A stretch of 64,000 nt of DNA, taken from assembly GCF_024341905.1 (NCBI RefSeq), contig NZ_BQXY01000009.1, positions 84,560 to 148,559 of the forward strand. Direction: 5' to 3'. The stretch comes from Clostridium folliculivorans. Its GTDB lineage: Bacteria > Bacillota > Clostridia > Clostridiales > Clostridiaceae. The notes under the pieces are model-generated. The model had not been told where the DNA came from. It searched no databases and saw only the letters and a list, made by a program, of their open reading frames with translations. Each line of letters opens with the position of its first letter. Within the stretch, counting starts at the first letter, position 1. Made by a program: the position numbers and the translations under genes. Positions 1 to 8,756 of the stretch are shown piece after piece.

Positions 1-2
1 TA

Positions 3-1115
3 AGAGAACATGAAGATCAATCGGGAATAATATATTGCTCAAGAAGAAAAGATGTTGATGGACTTTATGACTATCTAAGAGAAAGAGGGTACAGTGCTGC
101 TAAATATCATGGAGGTCTAAAAGATGAGGAAAAGGAATTTTTCCAAGATGAATTTCTTTTTGATAGAAAAGATATTATGATAGCAACGAATGCATTTGGA
201 ATGGGCATAGATAAATCAAATGTAAGATATATTGTTCATTTCTCTTTACCTAAAAATATAGAAAACTACTACCAAGAAATTGGAAGAGGGGGAAGAGATG
301 GCGAGAAGTGCCAATGTCACTTGCTATATTCAAGGGAAGATATACCTTCTCTGGAGTACATGATAAATACCTCCACTCTATTAAATAGAAGAGAGATTGA
401 ACTTAGAAAGCTTCAAGCAATGGTTGACTTTTGTGAGTCACATAATTGCTACAGATATTTTATATTAAAATACTTTGGAGAAAGCGATATAAAGGAGTAC
501 TGTAACAATTGTTCTAATTGCTTAAATAATGACGAACTTAGAGATATAACGGTAGAAGCACAAAAAATTCTTTCTTGTGTTTATAGGACTAAAGAACGTT
601 ATGGAATATCTGTGATGGTAGATATACTTAGAGGGTATTCAGGTCCTAAGATATTGGATAACAAATTAAATGAACTTTCAACCTACGGAATTATGAAAGA
701 ATACAGTACAAAGTTTATTAAAGATATAGTACAAACTTTAATAGATGAAGGTTTTGTAGATAAAAAAGAAGGTACCTATTCTATGCTAAAGCTTAATAAA
801 AAGTCTATAGATATTCTTAAAGGCAAAGAAAAGGTAATGGCAAAACTTAAAGATACTAATGATGATACTGTTTTAGATGAAGAACTATTTAAAAAGCTAA
901 GAATACTTAGACGTGATTTATCTCAAAGTGAAAATGTAAAACCATACATAATATTCTCCGATTCAACTTTGATACAGATTGCTAACCTAAGGCCTCAAAC
1001 TAAAGAGGAGCTTAAAGAGATACGCGGTGTAGGAGAGAAAAAAATTGATAGATATGGAGAAAGAGTTCTTAGAGTAGTTCATAATCATATTTTGATGAAA
1101 AGCAAAGTTAATTAG
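3..1115 (+). CDS. recQ: RecQ-family ATP-dependent DNA helicase, 3' part only
   Basis: The frame is open from the window edge, so the start and the first helicase lobe lie outside. The visible ~370 residues begin inside the second RecA-like lobe: a helicase motif near ATNAFGMGIDKSNVR and the arginine-finger region QEIGRGGRDG, where RecQ proteins usually read QETGRAGRDG. Next comes the RecQ zinc-binding cysteine set (CESHNC then CNNCSNC), a winged-helix RQC segment, and a C-terminal HRDC-like domain (LFKKLRILRRDLSQ to the end). RecQ unwinds 3'-5' in recombination and fork repair. It ends before a strong terminator, so it is not cotranscribed with the kinase that follows. Family assignment is firm; the N-terminal part cannot be judged. 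Confidence 0.93.
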   Translation, partial: REHEDQSGIIYCSRRKDVDGLYDYLRERGYSAAKYHGGLKDEEKEFFQDEFLFDRKDIMIATNAFGMGIDKSNVRYIVHFSLPKNIENYYQEIGRGGRDGEKCQCHLLYSREDIPSLEYMINTSTLLNRREIELRKLQAMVDFCESHNCYRYFILKYFGESDIKEYCNNCSNCLNNDELRDITVEAQKILSCVYRTKERYGISVMVDILRGYSGPKILDNKLNELSTYGIMKEYSTKFIKDIVQTLIDEGFVDKKEGTYSMLKLNKKSIDILKGKEKVMAKLKDTNDDTVLDEELFKKLRILRRDLSQSENVKPYIIFSDSTLIQIANLRPQTKEELKEIRGVGEKKIDRYGERVLRVVHNHILMKSKVN

Positions 1116-1189
1116 TTAATTTCAATAATATTATTAAACAAAAGGAAAAATAAATTAAGTTTAGACATAGGAACTCTTTAAATACAAAA

Positions 1190-1237
1190 ATCAAAGACTA
1201 AAAATAAAAAAATAGGTCTTTGATTTTTTTTATTTTT
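1190..1237 (+). terminator. Rho-independent terminator after recQ
   Basis: Arms ATCAAAGACTA and TAGGTCTTTGAT pair around an A-rich loop and are followed by a run of T with only two interruptions. Confidence 0.85.
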
Positions 1238-1328
1238 CTATCATAATATACTTAGACAAATAAAAAGAATACTGTAATAGAAATAAATATATCTTTATAT
1301 GGCAATGTTTACAATGGAGGAGATTTTT

Positions 1329-2222
1329 ATGAGTAAGTATGTGGTTATTGACGTTGGAGGATCAGCAATAAAGTATTCGGTTATGGATGGTGAGGGTGTT
1401 TCTTATGAAAAAGGAAGCATGCCTACTCCAAAAAGTGGGATAAGTGAATTCGTTGAAGTAGTAGGGAATTTAGTTGAAGATTTTAAGAAGACTTATGAAA
1501 TTAATGGACTAGCTTGCAGTATGCCAGGAGCTGTAGAACCTAAAAGCGGAATTATTTATGGTGCTAGCGCTGTAGATTATATACATGGTCCTAATATAAA
1601 AGAATTGCTTTCACAAAGAACAGGCTTAAGAGTATCTATTGAAAATGATGCTAATTGTGCTGGGTTGGCTGAAGGATGGCTTGGAGCAGCAAAGGATTGC
1701 GAAAATTTTATGTGTGTAGTAATAGGAACAGGTATTGGTGGTTGTATTATAGTAAATAAAAAGATTCTTAGAGGAAAAAATCTCCATGGAGGAGAATTTG
1801 GATTTATGCTTGTAGATGACAGTGATGAGATAGAAGGACATACTTGGAGTAATAATGCATCTACCTTTGCTTTAGTAAAAAAGGTTTCAAAAGAAAAAGG
1901 ATTAGATGCAGAAGAATTAAATGGTAAGAAAGTATTTGAAATGGCTGAAAGTGGAGACGAGGAAGTAAAGAATATCATAGATAAATGGTATAACTATTTA
2001 GTAAGAGGAATATTTAATCTGAAATATATCATAGATCCTGAGAAAATATTAATTGGTGGTGCTATAAGTAGCAGATCAGATTTCTATGATATTGTAAATG
2101 AAAGACTTAGTAAAATGAAAAGTTATTATGCAAAATTAGATATTTCTGTAGAGAAATGTGCTTTTGAAAATGATTCTAATTTAATAGGAGCTTTATACAA
2201 CTTTTTGTACTGTGATAACTAA
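1329..2222 (+). CDS. ROK-family sugar kinase without the zinc motif
   Basis: The product (297 aa) has the ASKHA phosphate-binding motif near its start (VIDVGGSAIKYSV), a catalytic-region ENDAN and the ROK signature region GTGIGGCIIVN with HGGEFGFM. The usual CxCGxxGC zinc cluster after HGGE is missing, as in beta-glucoside-kinase-like and some other Firmicute ROK kinases. There is no N-terminal helix-turn-helix, so it is an enzyme rather than a repressor. An in-frame ATG at 1299 exists, but GGAGG at 1316-1320 sits 8 nt before the ATG at 1329, which fixes the start. It phosphorylates a sugar or glycoside; the substrate is not readable. It stands alone between recQ and the prkA cluster. Confidence 0.85.
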   Translation: MSKYVVIDVGGSAIKYSVMDGEGVSYEKGSMPTPKSGISEFVEVVGNLVEDFKKTYEINGLACSMPGAVEPKSGIIYGASAVDYIHGPNIKELLSQRTGLRVSIENDANCAGLAEGWLGAAKDCENFMCVVIGTGIGGCIIVNKKILRGKNLHGGEFGFMLVDDSDEIEGHTWSNNASTFALVKKVSKEKGLDAEELNGKKVFEMAESGDEEVKNIIDKWYNYLVRGIFNLKYIIDPEKILIGGAISSRSDFYDIVNERLSKMKSYYAKLDISVEKCAFENDSNLIGALYNFLYCDN

Positions 2223-2245
2223 AAAGAAGTTTTACTGTATAAGAA

Positions 2246-2305
2246 AGTATAAAATTTCTTTGTGGATTAAACCTTGATATTTCAATAGTTTTATAAGATT
2301 AATAA
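2246..2305 (+). repeat. AT-rich ~60-bp repeat, family 3, copy 1
   Basis: This stretch aligns with 24693-24752 and 43531-43592. The shared pattern is GTATAAA, a T-run, then GATATTTCAATAGTTTTA with small differences. It lies just after the ROK kinase. Function unknown; copy 1 is the most diverged. Confidence 0.45.
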
Positions 2306-2347
2306 GCTAGAAAGTTTTTATAACTTAATAGCTTTTTTTCTTTTAAA

Positions 2348-2413
2348 TATAGTTAAAGTAACCTGTCAAAATTAAGTTGCTGACAACCCTATACTGCATA
2401 ACCACTTGACTTT
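2348..2413. repeat. Probable internal-deletion form of the 200-bp hairpin element
   Basis: The left part (TATAGTTAAAGTA, then TTAAGTTGCTGACAACC) matches the outer flank and left arm of the element copy at 45320-45355. The right part (CTGCATAACCACTT) matches that copy's right end (CTGCATAACCATTT). The ~140-bp interior is absent. Flanking sequence to 2567 is AT-rich with no gene. Confidence 0.5.
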
Positions 2414-2567
2414 AAAAATATTCCTAAACAGTAATTTAAATATAAGATTTTCTAAATTTGAAAATATAAAATTAAAATTTTATAACTAACTGAGAAAATA
2501 CAATTTTAATAGCATTAATCGAGGTTAGATAAATATATGCACGATAAAAATAATTCTTATTTAACAA

Positions 2568-2594
2568 ATATTCAAATCAGATTAGTCATAGATG
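2568..2594 (+). promoter_or_regulatory. Sigma-E-like promoter for prkA-yhbH-spoVR
   Basis: CAATATT ending at 2572, a 14-bp spacer, then CATAGATG at 2587-2594. This matches the Bacillus mother-cell sigma-E pattern (KMATATT, 14 bp, CATACAMT) at all -35 positions and 6 of 8 -10 positions. The transcript would start near 2600, about 40 nt before prkA. Control of this cluster by sigma E is known in B. subtilis; here it is inferred. Confidence 0.55.
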
Positions 2595-2638
2595 GTTTGT
2601 CCCTCTGAATATATTTTTATAAAAGGAGGGAGATGTAT

Positions 2639-4561
2639 ATGGATTTTAAGCAATTTATTGAAAGTGATAGAGAAAAACATAATAAGCATAAGTTTAAGGG
2701 GACATTTCTAGATTATTTGGAAATAGTAAAAGAAAACCCAGATGTAGCAAAGTTAGCGCACAAGAGAGTCTATGACATCATAGTTGATAAGGGTGTGAAG
2801 ATATTAAAGCCTGAAGAGAATGCAAGGGTTAGAAAAATATATGGTAATGAAATGATAAAAAGGTATAACTTTTTTGAGAATGACTTCTTCGGGATTGATA
2901 AGATATTGATGAAGCTTGTTAATTATTTCTATTCAGCTTCAATGAAGGGAGAGGAAGCAAGGCAGGTACTTTATTTGGTAGGACCAGTTGGAGCTGGAAA
3001 ATCCTCATTAGTTGAGGCTTTAAAGAAGGCATTAGAAATGGCAGATCCAATATATGCTATCGAAGGTTGCCCTATGCATGAAGAACCACTTCACCTTATT
3101 CCAAAGCATCTTAGACCTCAATTTGAAGAATCGCTTGGAGTTCAAATAGAAGGAGACCTTTGCCCTGTATGCAGATATAGACTAATAAATGAATTTAATG
3201 GAAGATATGAGGACTTTCCAGTAGAAACAAAAGGGTTCTCAATCAGATCAAGAAAGGGTATAGGGGTAGTTCCTCCTGTAGATCCAAATAATCAAGATAC
3301 ATCAATTTTAACTGGTGCAGTTGATATATCTAAGATGGATATGTATCCTGAGGATGATCCAAGAATATTCTCACTTAATGGAGCATTTAATGTAGGTAAT
3401 AGAGGTCTTGTTGAATTTATAGAAGTATTCAAAAATGATGTTGAATATCTTCATACAATAATTACAGCAACTCAAGAAAAATCAGTTCCATCACCTGGTA
3501 AAGGATCTATGATATACTTTGATGGCCTCATAATAGCTCACTCAAATGAGGCTGAGTGGAATAAATTTAAATCAGATCATACTAATGAAGCAATACTTGA
3601 TAGAATAGTAAAGATTGAAGTTCCATATTGTATGGAGTTAAGCGAGGAAAAGAAAATATATGAGAAGATAATAAAGAAGAGTAACTTTAACGCTCATATA
3701 GCTCCTCATACTCTAGAAATTGCAGCAATGTTTGCAATTCTTTCTAGACTAGCTCCATCAGCAAAGGTGGATCCAATAACTAAGCTTAAGATATACAACG
3801 GTGAAGATATAGTAGAAAAGGGTTCTACAAAGAGATTAGATCTATTAGAACTAAAGGAGGAAGCAGGTCCTAATGAAGGAATGAAGGGAATATCAACTAG
3901 ATTTATAATTAAAGCTATTGATAATGCTCTTTCAAGTTCTGAATATCCATGTATAAATCCTTTGAGTATTATGGAAAACATAATAAAGTCAGTTAAGGAT
4001 TTAGACACTTCACAGGAAGATAAGAAAAAGTATCTTGGTTTCATACAGGATACATTAAGAAAGGAATACAATAAGATACTTGAAAAAGAAATAACTAAGG
4101 CATTTATACATTCTTTCAGAGAACAAGCTGAGAGCTTATTTAACAACTATATTGATAATGCAGAAGCATATGTCAATAAAACTAAGCTTAAAGATAATTC
4201 TACTGGAGAAGAACTAAATCCAGATGAAAGCTTTATGAGAAGTATAGAAGAGCAGATTGGTATTTCAGAAAGTTCAGCTAAAGGCTTTAGATCTGATGTA
4301 ACTTCATATATGTTCTATGTTGTGAGAAATGGTGGCCATATAGATTATACTGCTTACGAACCTCTGAAGGAAGCTATAGAGAAAAAGCTTACAGCTTCAG
4401 TAAAGGATCTTTCCAGAATCATAACTAAATCTAGAGTTAGAGATAAGGAACAAGATGAGAAGTATAATGCTATGGTTGAAGAAATGAAAGAGAATGGATA
4501 TTGCCCTCATTGCTGCGATGTTATATTAAAATACGCTGCAAACAACTTGTGGAAGGATTGA
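2639..4561 (+). CDS. prkA: PrkA serine protein kinase / AAA+ protein
   Basis: At 640 aa the length is usual for PrkA. It has a Walker A motif GPVGAGKS at about residue 115, a cysteine/histidine-rich insert (CPMHEEPLHLIP, CPVCRY at ~144-180), a long AAA+ core, and the C-terminal PrkA domain ending with CPHCC. PrkA is a conserved stationary-phase and sporulation protein reported as a serine kinase, with later work also proposing AAA+ protease activity. Two ATGs are possible: 2633 is only 3 nt from GGAGG, while 2639 is 9 nt away and is chosen. First gene of a tight three-gene operon with yhbH (4-nt gap) and spoVR. Confidence 0.95.
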   Translation: MDFKQFIESDREKHNKHKFKGTFLDYLEIVKENPDVAKLAHKRVYDIIVDKGVKILKPEENARVRKIYGNEMIKRYNFFENDFFGIDKILMKLVNYFYSASMKGEEARQVLYLVGPVGAGKSSLVEALKKALEMADPIYAIEGCPMHEEPLHLIPKHLRPQFEESLGVQIEGDLCPVCRYRLINEFNGRYEDFPVETKGFSIRSRKGIGVVPPVDPNNQDTSILTGAVDISKMDMYPEDDPRIFSLNGAFNVGNRGLVEFIEVFKNDVEYLHTIITATQEKSVPSPGKGSMIYFDGLIIAHSNEAEWNKFKSDHTNEAILDRIVKIEVPYCMELSEEKKIYEKIIKKSNFNAHIAPHTLEIAAMFAILSRLAPSAKVDPITKLKIYNGEDIVEKGSTKRLDLLELKEEAGPNEGMKGISTRFIIKAIDNALSSSEYPCINPLSIMENIIKSVKDLDTSQEDKKKYLGFIQDTLRKEYNKILEKEITKAFIHSFREQAESLFNNYIDNAEAYVNKTKLKDNSTGEELNPDESFMRSIEEQIGISESSAKGFRSDVTSYMFYVVRNGGHIDYTAYEPLKEAIEKKLTASVKDLSRIITKSRVRDKEQDEKYNAMVEEMKENGYCPHCCDVILKYAANNLWKD

Positions 4562-4565
4562 TAAT

Positions 4566-5741
4566 ATGGCAATATTCAGAGACCATGCTGAAAATCCAGT
4601 TGAACACGATAGAGCTATAGAAGATAGAAGAAGACATAGGCAGTTAGTTGAAAAGTCTATAAAAGAAAATTTAGGAGATATACTTTCAGAGGAAAGTATA
4701 ATCGGAGAATCAAAAAATAAGAAGTTCAAAATCCCTATAAGGGGAATAAAAGAATATCAATTTGTATACGGAAATAATAATGGTGGAGTAGCCAATGGAA
4801 CTGGCGAAGAAAAAAGAGGCGATAAGGTAGGAAAAGCTTCAGAGCAAGGGGGCAACGGCCCCGGCTCTGCTGGCAACCAAGAAGGTGAAGATGTATATGA
4901 GACTGAAATAACTTTGGAAGAGTTATTAGATTATATAGTAGAAGATCTTGACCTACCTAACTTAGATAGAAAGAAGTATTCTGAGATAATTGTAGAAAGT
5001 GCTGGAAGAAAAAGAGGTTATCAAAGATACGGAATAAATCCAAGACTTGCTAAAAAGAAGACAGTTATGGCCAAGATAGCTAGAAAGCAAGGCAAGAAAA
5101 GGGCACTAGCTGAAATTGGAAAAGGTGAAGAGATTGAAAGATTTCCATTTAGAGAAGAAGATATGAGATATTATAAGGTAAAGAAAAAGCCTAAAAAAGA
5201 AAGTAATGCAGTTATGATCTTTATAATGGACGTATCGGGATCAATGGATAATTCAAAGAAGTTTCTTGCTAGATCTTTTTTCTTTGTACTATCTAGGTTT
5301 ATACGAAGAAAGTATAACAATATAGCTTTTGAGTTTATATCACATACCACATTATCTAAAGTTGTTAATGAATATGAGTTTTTCCACAAAGCTGAATCTG
5401 GTGGAACTTATATATCTTCAGGGCTTAACAAAGCCTTAGAGCTTATAAAGGAGAAGTATAATCCAGATATGTGGAATATATATCCTTTCTATGCTTCAGA
5501 TGGTGATAACTGGAGTGAAGATAATGAAAGAGCGATAAAAGCAGTAAATGATCTATGTGAAATAAGTAATTTATTTGGTTATGCAGAACTGTTGCCTTCT
5601 ACTTATTCTACAACTATGTATTATAGATTTTTGAAGGAAATAAAAAAGAAAAATTTTGCAATGGTTGTAGTGAAAGAAAAGAAAGACCTGTGGAACGCAT
5701 TGAAATTTATGCTATCTAAGGAGCTTAAGGAGGAAGGGTGA
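4566..5741 (+). CDS. yhbH: YhbH/YeaH family (DUF444) VWA-like protein
   Basis: The product (391 aa) has a charged N-terminal half with a Gly/Asn-rich linker (residues ~75-105) and a C-terminal von Willebrand A-like fold carrying the MIDAS motif DVSGSMDNS at about residue 222. The family always travels with prkA and spoVR and is required for normal sporulation in Bacillus. The molecular role is not settled; a metal-dependent protein-interaction function is inferred from the VWA fold. It starts 4 nt after prkA and its TGA overlaps the spoVR ATG, so translation is coupled. Confidence 0.93.
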   Translation: MAIFRDHAENPVEHDRAIEDRRRHRQLVEKSIKENLGDILSEESIIGESKNKKFKIPIRGIKEYQFVYGNNNGGVANGTGEEKRGDKVGKASEQGGNGPGSAGNQEGEDVYETEITLEELLDYIVEDLDLPNLDRKKYSEIIVESAGRKRGYQRYGINPRLAKKKTVMAKIARKQGKKRALAEIGKGEEIERFPFREEDMRYYKVKKKPKKESNAVMIFIMDVSGSMDNSKKFLARSFFFVLSRFIRRKYNNIAFEFISHTTLSKVVNEYEFFHKAESGGTYISSGLNKALELIKEKYNPDMWNIYPFYASDGDNWSEDNERAIKAVNDLCEISNLFGYAELLPSTYSTTMYYRFLKEIKKKNFAMVVVKEKKDLWNALKFMLSKELKEEG

Positions 5742-7111
5742 TGGATTATACAGTTAGAGAATTAGAAAAATGGAATGTATTAATAGAAGATATGGCAAAG
5801 GAAGTAGGTCTTGATTTCTACCCTCAAGAATTTGAAATAATAGGGTACAATGAAATGTTAAGCTACGAGGCTTATGTAGGAATGCCATCAAGATATCCTC
5901 ATTGGAGTTACGGGAAAGCCTATGAGAAAAACAGAACACTATATTCACTAAATCTCACTGGATTACCTTACGAAATGGTAATAAACTCTAATCCAAGCTT
6001 GGCATATCTTATGAAGGACAACACATTACTTCTTCAAATATTAACAATGGCTCATGTATATGGACATAATGACTTTTTCAAGAATAACAGATTATTTAAG
6101 GAAGGTACTGATGCAGACCATACCTTAGAGATGTTCAAGTTAGATGCTGAGACTGTGAGAAGATATATAAATAATCCTAGCATTGGATATCAGAGGGTTG
6201 AAAGGGTTTTAGATGCAGCTCATGCAATAAGATATCAGATTAGTCGCGTTATTGGTGAGAAAAAGATATCACAGAGTGAACAGAGGAGAAGACTTATAGA
6301 GGATTATTCAAGAAAAGTTGAAAGCAAGGGAATCTTAGATAGTAATGATCCTATTGAGGAACCAAACTTATCAAAAATTCCTTTAAGTCCGGAAGATGAT
6401 TTGCTGCAATTCATAATAGATTATGGTGATTTGGAAGATTGGGAGAAGAGTCTTTTAACTATAGTAAGAAGAGAAACATTATACTTCTTACCACAGATTG
6501 AAACAAAGACAATGAATGAAGGATGGGCGAGTTTTTGGCATTATAATATACTCAAAAAGCTCAATCTTCCTCAGGAATTGCATTTTGAATTCTTGAAGAG
6601 ACACAATGATGTAGTTGCTCCGATGCTAGGAGGCTTAAATCCTTATTATGTTGGATTTAGAGTTCTTGAGGATATCGAAAAGAGATATGGCAGAGATAAG
6701 ATTTTTGAAGTTAGAGCTATTGAAAGAGATAATTCATTTTTAAGAAAATATCTTACTGAAGAATTATGTGCTGAACTTAATTTGTTCCAGTATGCTAAAA
6801 AAGGCTTTGATTATGTAGTTGACGAAGTAGCTGATGAGTCAGGGTGGAAGAAAATAAGAGATACTATAGCCACTAACACAGGGGTCGGAAGTATACCGTA
6901 TATAAGAGTTATAGATTTAAATAGAAGAGATAATACTCTTACTTTAGAACATGTATTTGACGGAAGAGAATTAGATATAGGCTATGCCAAAGAAACCTTA
7001 AAGTATGTCCAAGAATTATGGGGCTATAAAGTGGTTTTGGTTACTAAGACCAAAGAACTGCAAGATATATCCATAGTTTGCGATGAAACTAAAAAGATAA
7101 CAACAAAATAA
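5741..7111 (+). CDS. spoVR: SpoVR stage V sporulation protein
   Basis: The product (456 aa) is a full-length SpoVR-family protein. Visible family features include WSYGKAYE near residue 45, a histidine cluster MAHVYGHNDFF near 105, and the conserved NEGWASFWHYNIL near 258. In Bacillus, SpoVR is needed for proper spore cortex formation. A GTG at 5738 is possible, but the ATG at 5741 overlaps the yhbH stop (TGATG) and sits 6 nt behind AGGAGG, so it is preferred. Last gene of the prkA operon, followed by a GC-rich terminator. Confidence 0.95.
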   Translation: MDYTVRELEKWNVLIEDMAKEVGLDFYPQEFEIIGYNEMLSYEAYVGMPSRYPHWSYGKAYEKNRTLYSLNLTGLPYEMVINSNPSLAYLMKDNTLLLQILTMAHVYGHNDFFKNNRLFKEGTDADHTLEMFKLDAETVRRYINNPSIGYQRVERVLDAAHAIRYQISRVIGEKKISQSEQRRRLIEDYSRKVESKGILDSNDPIEEPNLSKIPLSPEDDLLQFIIDYGDLEDWEKSLLTIVRRETLYFLPQIETKTMNEGWASFWHYNILKKLNLPQELHFEFLKRHNDVVAPMLGGLNPYYVGFRVLEDIEKRYGRDKIFEVRAIERDNSFLRKYLTEELCAELNLFQYAKKGFDYVVDEVADESGWKKIRDTIATNTGVGSIPYIRVIDLNRRDNTLTLEHVFDGRELDIGYAKETLKYVQELWGYKVVLVTKTKELQDISIVCDETKKITTK

Positions 7112-7139
7112 AAATCGCGGGAAACCGCGGTTTTTCATT
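7111..7139 (+). terminator. Terminator of the prkA-yhbH-spoVR operon
   Basis: AAAATCGCGG and CCGCGGTTTT pair around GAAA (one mismatch) and run into a T-rich tail. Confidence 0.9.
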
Positions 7140-7251
7140 TTGTGTTTTATGATTGAAGCAGTATGTTAGTACATCTATATAAAGTATAGTTGGTAACAAT
7201 TGTAATATGTTTGAATATATTAATGTGTGTAGTATTTTTAGGAGAACTTTT

Positions 7252-7785
7252 ATGAAAATAAAGGATAGTGAAACCTTAAAGAATTTGTTAAAGACTTTTG
7301 CAGGTGAGTCGAGGGCAAGGAACAAATATAATCTATATGCTGAAAAAGCAAGGCATGAGGGCTTTATTTGGATAGGTCAAGTTTTTGATTTAACTGCATC
7401 AAATGAGTATGCTCATGCAAGGGAAGTATGGGCAAAGTACTTAGGTATGGTGAAATCAACAGAAGAAAATCTGTTAGATGCAATGGAAGGTGAAGGCCAA
7501 GAAACTGAAAAGATCTATAAGGAATTCGAAGAAGTAGCTAGAAAAGAGGGGTTTGAAGCTATTGCAGACTTCTATAAGGAACTCAGAGAGGTAGAAGAAA
7601 GCCATAGAGAGAGATTTAAAGATGTATATGATAAGGTGAAGAGCGGAACTGTATTTAAATCTAGCACTGAATCAGTTTGGAGATGTATGAATTGCGGCTA
7701 TATTTATGAAGGAAAACAAGTTCCAGAAGTGTGTCCTTTATGTAAGTTTCCTAGAGCGTATTTTGAGCCACTTCCAGAATGTTAA
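7252..7785 (+). CDS. rbr: Rubrerythrin
   Basis: The product (177 aa) has an N-terminal ferritin-like di-iron domain with Glu residues in repeated helices (FAGESRARNKY, ASNEYAHA) and a C-terminal rubredoxin domain with two CxxC-type knuckles (CMNCGYIY at ~145, CPLCKFP at ~160). Rubrerythrins reduce hydrogen peroxide in the anaerobe cytosol, drawing electrons through the rubredoxin iron. The ATG at 7252 is preceded by GGAG at 7241-7244; the in-frame ATG at 7207 has no such site. A 62-residue gene follows after 21 nt. Confidence 0.95.
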   Translation: MKIKDSETLKNLLKTFAGESRARNKYNLYAEKARHEGFIWIGQVFDLTASNEYAHAREVWAKYLGMVKSTEENLLDAMEGEGQETEKIYKEFEEVARKEGFEAIADFYKELREVEESHRERFKDVYDKVKSGTVFKSSTESVWRCMNCGYIYEGKQVPEVCPLCKFPRAYFEPLPEC

Positions 7786-7806
7786 GATAAATAGGAGGAA
7801 AATAGC

Positions 7807-7995
7807 ATGAAATTTTCTTACGCAGATGAATACTTTTTTCCAGTTGTTATGAAGAATATAGAGTTGTTTGATTTTGTTGACAACGAAACAGAGGAAGAAC
7901 TTTTAAGAAGAAAGAAAGATGAAAATCTATATAATGAACTTTTTAAGACTGTAGATGATGAGTTTATAGATGAATTATTGCGAAGTAACATATAA
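7807..7995 (+). CDS. Small acidic protein of unknown function
   Basis: A 62-residue ORF with an excellent AGGAGG site 7 nt before its ATG, 21 nt after rubrerythrin and ending right at a terminator, so it is very likely translated in the rbr operon. The sequence is acidic with a helical, leucine-spaced C-terminal half (EEELLRRKKDENLYNELF). No cysteines, signal peptide or membrane segment. I do not recognise the family; a role beside rubrerythrin is suggested only by position. Confidence 0.75.
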   Translation: MKFSYADEYFFPVVMKNIELFDFVDNETEEELLRRKKDENLYNELFKTVDDEFIDELLRSNI

Positions 7996-8039
7996 AATGT
8001 ACTGGCTTGTTCTTTATTGAGCAAGCCAATGCATTTTTG
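7993..8039 (+). terminator. Terminator after the rubrerythrin operon
   Basis: TGGCTTG pairs with CAAGCCA, extended by outer AAAATG/CATTTT pairing, and ends in T-rich sequence. Confidence 0.85.
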
Positions 8040-8130
8040 TAGAAATTACTATAAAGTTAGCGTTTTTTGTAAGGAATTAAATAATAAATAATTTAATATA
8101 TTGTTATGATAGCAATAATAGGGTGATTGA

Positions 8131-8706
8131 ATGGAAAGCTATAAAGAGTTATTTGATTCATATTTTATTGAGGTAAACAATTTAACTGATCTCTTAACAA
8201 AATACGTTAATTCATATAGATTGCTTATAGGTGGTGCAGGTGAACTCAATGGAATTGCACTTGCTAGAAAAAAAGAAGTAAGAGATGCCATAAAGAGGGC
8301 TAATCAGCTTGGTGATATTATAGACGTACTACTTAATGTTATTCAAAGTGTTGAGTGCTGCTATCTTGATTACATACGAATCAAAGCAGATGTAATTGCA
8401 TTAAAAACTGCCCAGAAATCTATAATACTTACAGAGATAGATAATGAGTTGTTATTCCAAAATTCAAGTGGAGGTCCTGGACAAAATGGTCCTGGAGGAA
8501 GGCAACCTATTCATCCGCCAAATACGAGAAAGAAGCGCAAAAAGAAAAAAGATGAAAAAGATGATGGTAATGATCATGATGAAGATAGAGATGTTGAAAA
8601 TGATGACTGCGAGCCTTGTGAAGATAATGATAGGGACCATGAAGAGGGATATTGTGAAGAACATCATGAGGATGAAGATGGTGGAAAGGATTTTGAACAT
8701 GATTAA
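8131..8706 (+). CDS. Unknown protein with a basic patch and an Asp/Glu/His/Cys tail
   Basis: The product (191 aa) is preceded by AGGGTGAT at a suitable distance. Residues 1-110 form a predicted helical domain with a CC pair. Then follow a Gly/Pro-rich linker (GGPGQNGPGG), a lysine/arginine block (RKKRKKKK), and a ~55-residue tail almost entirely of Asp, Glu, His, Asn and Cys, including CEPC. No signal peptide or membrane segment. Such a tail could bind metal ions or calcium, or act as a disordered polyelectrolyte as in some spore-coat proteins; this is inference. I do not recognise the N-terminal domain. It is transcribed convergently with pssA. Confidence 0.8.
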   Translation: MESYKELFDSYFIEVNNLTDLLTKYVNSYRLLIGGAGELNGIALARKKEVRDAIKRANQLGDIIDVLLNVIQSVECCYLDYIRIKADVIALKTAQKSIILTEIDNELLFQNSSGGPGQNGPGGRQPIHPPNTRKKRKKKKDEKDDGNDHDEDRDVENDDCEPCEDNDRDHEEGYCEEHHEDEDGGKDFEHD

Positions 8707-8756
8707 AGGACCTATTAGGTCCTCTAATCTGTTATTGTATATTAAAGTTTTTTTAG
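8705..8756. terminator. Weak hairpin between convergent genes
   Basis: AGGACCT (8707-8713) pairs perfectly with AGGTCCT (8717-8723) around a 3-nt loop. The T-run on the plus side comes only 20 nt later, so termination strength is uncertain. Confidence 0.5.

Noticed and set aside
1577..1978. Long antisense frames opposite real genes (here, and for example 3706-4146, 55483-55881, 60341-60694)
   Set aside because: They mirror the codon bias of the coding strand, lack ribosome-binding sites, and have no recognisable domains.
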